From an uncultured Pelagibacteraceae bacterium (GTDB lineage Bacteria > Pseudomonadota > Alphaproteobacteria > Pelagibacterales > Pelagibacteraceae): a stretch of DNA of 16,177 nt. The notes under the pieces were generated by a model. That model made no database searches. It saw only the letters and a program-made list of their open reading frames with translations, and was not told where the DNA came from. This document shows positions 14,581 through 16,177 of the stretch, piece by piece. Each line of letters begins with the position of its first letter. The stretch's first letter is position 1. The stretch spans positions 1 to 16,177 of the forward strand of contig CACGET010000024.1 of the NCBI GenBank assembly GCA_902572155.1. Direction: 5' to 3'. A program made the translations under genes and the position numbers.

Positions 14581-15864
14581 TTAATTACTCAATAGGTTTG
14601 GAAGAAACATAGTCAGTTCTGGAATAACAAGGATAAAAAATAAAAGTGCAAACAGCCCAACTAGATAAGGAATTAATGCAACAGCAACCTTTTCTAGACG
14701 CACTTGTGCTATGGTTGCTGCAGTAAAGTATGCAACACCAACTGGCGGGGTCACTGATCCTATTAAAAAGCCAACTATTACGACTATAGCTGCTTGTACT
14801 TCAGGAAAGCCAGCTTGGGCCATAACATTAACTAGTACTGGACCAACTATAATAATGTTTACCGCAGAGTCCATTACTGTTCCAAGAAGAAAAATGAAAA
14901 AAATCACAGCTAAAATAAAGATAATAGGGGAATCCGTTAGGCTTAGAAGCCAGCTTTCGAGATCTCCGATTGCACCTAAAGAGGTAAGTAGCCAACTGAA
15001 GGGTCCCGACGCAGCTATGATAATAAAAACCATTGCCGAATTACGGAATGCCCGACGAAAAGCACCCGTGCATTCTTTCCACTTAATAGTGCGATAAACG
15101 AATACACCTGTTAATAAGGCAACCATTGCAGTAATCGCACCAGCTTCTACAACTGATGCAACGCCACCCATTACTGAACCCACTAAAACTAAAGGTATCA
15201 GAAGGGCAAACGAGGATCGATATAATTCTTTACTGGCTCGACGTATCGAAAATGGTTCGTCACTACGCTCGAAGTTATATTTGATTGCAAAGTAATGATT
15301 AATTATCATGATGACAACACCTATCAACACGCCTGGGATAATCCCAGCAGCAAATAATGCTGCAATTGAAATCTCAGTCGAGTTAGCAAGAACAATCATC
15401 ATGATACTAGGTGGAATTATCCCTCCTATGGTTGAACTTACACCTGTAACTGCAGCAGAAAACGCAGCAGGATAACCAGCTTTTTTCATGGCTGGTAAGA
15501 CTAACGCCCCAACTGTTGCTGTATCTGCTACCACGGAACCATTCATCCCAGCAAAAAACATACTAACAAGAACATTAACTTGTGCCAAGCCCCCTCGTAT
15601 ACGTCCAATTAATGCCCTACTTAAAGCTACTAAACGGTCTGTGATCGTTGCACTTGTCATTAGCTCACCTGTCAACATAAAGAATGCAATTGCAGTTAAT
15701 GGAACTGAGTCAATAGCATTAAACATTTGACTAGGGATCAAAACAAGCGGCACAGCATCGGTAAATAAAATATAAACAAATGGTATCAGTATTAATATGA
15801 AGCCAATAGGAGCGCCTAATAAAATTAGAAAAAGGAGTACTACAAGTAGAATAATACTTTCCAT
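14581..15864 (-). CDS. dctM: TRAP transporter large permease, DctM family
   Basis: Main transport subunit of the TRAP system; it moves the ligand brought by DctP across the inner membrane with Na+ or H+. At 427 residues it is the usual length. It is hydrophobic throughout, with 11-12 likely helices. The family motifs are IGFILILIPFVYI, MLTGELMTSATITDRLVALSRALIGRIRGGLAQ-like loop, FAGMNGSVVADTATVGAL, GVSSTIGGIIPPSIMMIV, and the late VGFLIGSVTPPVGVAYF. It precedes dctQ by 4 nt and follows dctP after a 91-nt gap with a hairpin. It uses CGT, CGA and CGG for many arginines, while thyX and other housekeeping genes here use AGA, which hints at a separate origin. The substrate cannot be told from this subunit. 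Confidence 0.95.
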   Translation of the reverse strand: MESIILLVVLLFLILLGAPIGFILILIPFVYILFTDAVPLVLIPSQMFNAIDSVPLTAIAFFMLTGELMTSATITDRLVALSRALIGRIRGGLAQVNVLVSMFFAGMNGSVVADTATVGALVLPAMKKAGYPAAFSAAVTGVSSTIGGIIPPSIMMIVLANSTEISIAALFAAGIIPGVLIGVVIMIINHYFAIKYNFERSDEPFSIRRASKELYRSSFALLIPLVLVGSVMGGVASVVEAGAITAMVALLTGVFVYRTIKWKECTGAFRRAFRNSAMVFIIIAASGPFSWLLTSLGAIGDLESWLLSLTDSPIIFILAVIFFIFLLGTVMDSAVNIIIVGPVLVNVMAQAGFPEVQAAIVVIVGFLIGSVTPPVGVAYFTAATIAQVRLEKVAVALIPYLVGLFALLFFILVIPELTMFLPNLLSN

Positions 15865-15897
15865 AAATACTTATATGTTATGACTTGTTTAAGGTAA

Positions 15898-15931
15898 AGA
15901 TCATCTAGTTCTAAATAGAACTAAATGATCT
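15898..15931 (-). promoter_or_regulatory. Stem-loop between dctP and dctM
   Basis: AGATCAT (15898-15904) pairs with ATGATCT (15925-15931), and TAGTTCT (15906-15912) pairs with AGAACTA (15917-15923), around loop AAAT; one C/A mismatch interrupts 14 paired bases. On the minus strand only a short TTT follows. Its position after the binding-protein gene matches the dppA-dppB hairpin and suggests mRNA stabilisation or partial termination. Confidence 0.7.
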
Positions 15932-15955
15932 ATACACGGTTTTCTGTTGAACGAT

Positions 15956-16177
15956 TTACAGAGCCCCTGCTTTCTCTAACTGAGCTACGAATCCATCCAT
16001 TCCTTGTTCTAGAAGCACTCTTTTAGCTATCTCTGGTTCAAAAGTACCTTTAGCATCTAACCAAGCACCTATTGCGCCTGCTCTCCACTTAGACATTTCC
16101 GCTTCAGATGGCACATACCACTCTTTAGCAGATGCTTTAATTGCATCTTCTCCATTCTTAATCCAAGCGTTATCAAG
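15956..16177 (-). CDS. dctP: TRAP transporter substrate-binding protein DctP, C-terminal 73 residues
   Basis: Periplasmic binding protein of the TRAP system, entering from the right window edge and ending with TAA on 15958-15956. The visible part reads LDNAWIKNGEDAIKASAKEW at its left end and finishes GFVAQLEKAGAL. It is mostly amphipathic helix, as in the C-terminal helices of DctP-fold proteins. The ligand-contacting Arg of the family lies outside the window. Assignment rests on this helical end and on the two TRAP permeases directly downstream. Unlike dctM, its visible arginines are AGA. It is first in the order dctP-dctM-dctQ. Confidence 0.75.
   Translation of the reverse strand, partial: LDNAWIKNGEDAIKASAKEWYVPSEAEMSKWRAGAIGAWLDAKGTFEPEIAKRVLLEQGMDGFVAQLEKAGAL

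Noticed and set aside
1..16177. CRISPR array, insertion sequence, phage genes or a defence system
   Set aside because: No regularly spaced repeats, transposase, integrase or defence-type domains are visible in either strand.

Overview
The window looks like the chromosome of a very AT-rich, gene-dense alphaproteobacterium, most likely the SAR11 clade (Pelagibacterales). This is inferred from gene content, gaps of 0-10 nt inside operons, the alphaproteobacterial cluster hflK-hflC-DUF2065-degP, ThyX as thymidylate synthase, and a circularly permuted (two-piece) tmRNA gene. No database search was possible, so the taxonomic call is an inference.

Layout. (1) Positions 1-3776, minus strand: a dipeptide/oligopeptide-type ABC importer, read as binding protein (dppA), 14-bp intergenic hairpin, permeases dppB and dppC, then the N-terminus of an ATPase that runs off the left edge. 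(2) 3858-7214, minus: ilvB-ilvH-ilvC, the acetolactate synthase large and small subunits and ketol-acid reductoisomerase, which catalyse the first two common steps of branched-chain amino acid synthesis. (3) 7263-11762, minus: hflK-hflC-DUF2065-degP-miaA, a membrane-protein and envelope quality-control operon with the tRNA dimethylallyltransferase at its end; ilvBHC follows after only 48 nt. (4) 11814-12638, plus: an Mrp/ApbC-type P-loop ATPase, divergent from hflK and convergent with (and overlapping) thyX, which is on the minus strand. (5) About 13609-13870, plus: the permuted ssrA gene. Its acceptor half (T-arm, CCA) comes first, then an 11-nt intervening segment, then the coding half with the tag ANESYALAA. 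(6) 13871-14066: a gene-free stretch with stem-loops, flanked by a 24-nt direct repeat (21/24 identical). One copy lies at the 3' end of tmRNA pseudoknot 2, the other just beyond the end of dctQ. (7) 14067-16177, minus: a TRAP transporter in the order dctP (C-terminus only)-hairpin-dctM-dctQ; dctM uses CGN arginine codons unlike the neighbouring housekeeping genes.

Most of the window is recognisable core metabolism and transport. The least explained part is the ssrA-dctQ junction (about 13850-14066). Its repeat and possible second pseudoknot suggest either the scar of an integration event at ssrA or a duplicated RNA structure. Both solute-binding-protein genes are separated from their permease genes by a strong stem-loop, which probably lets the binding protein be made in excess.
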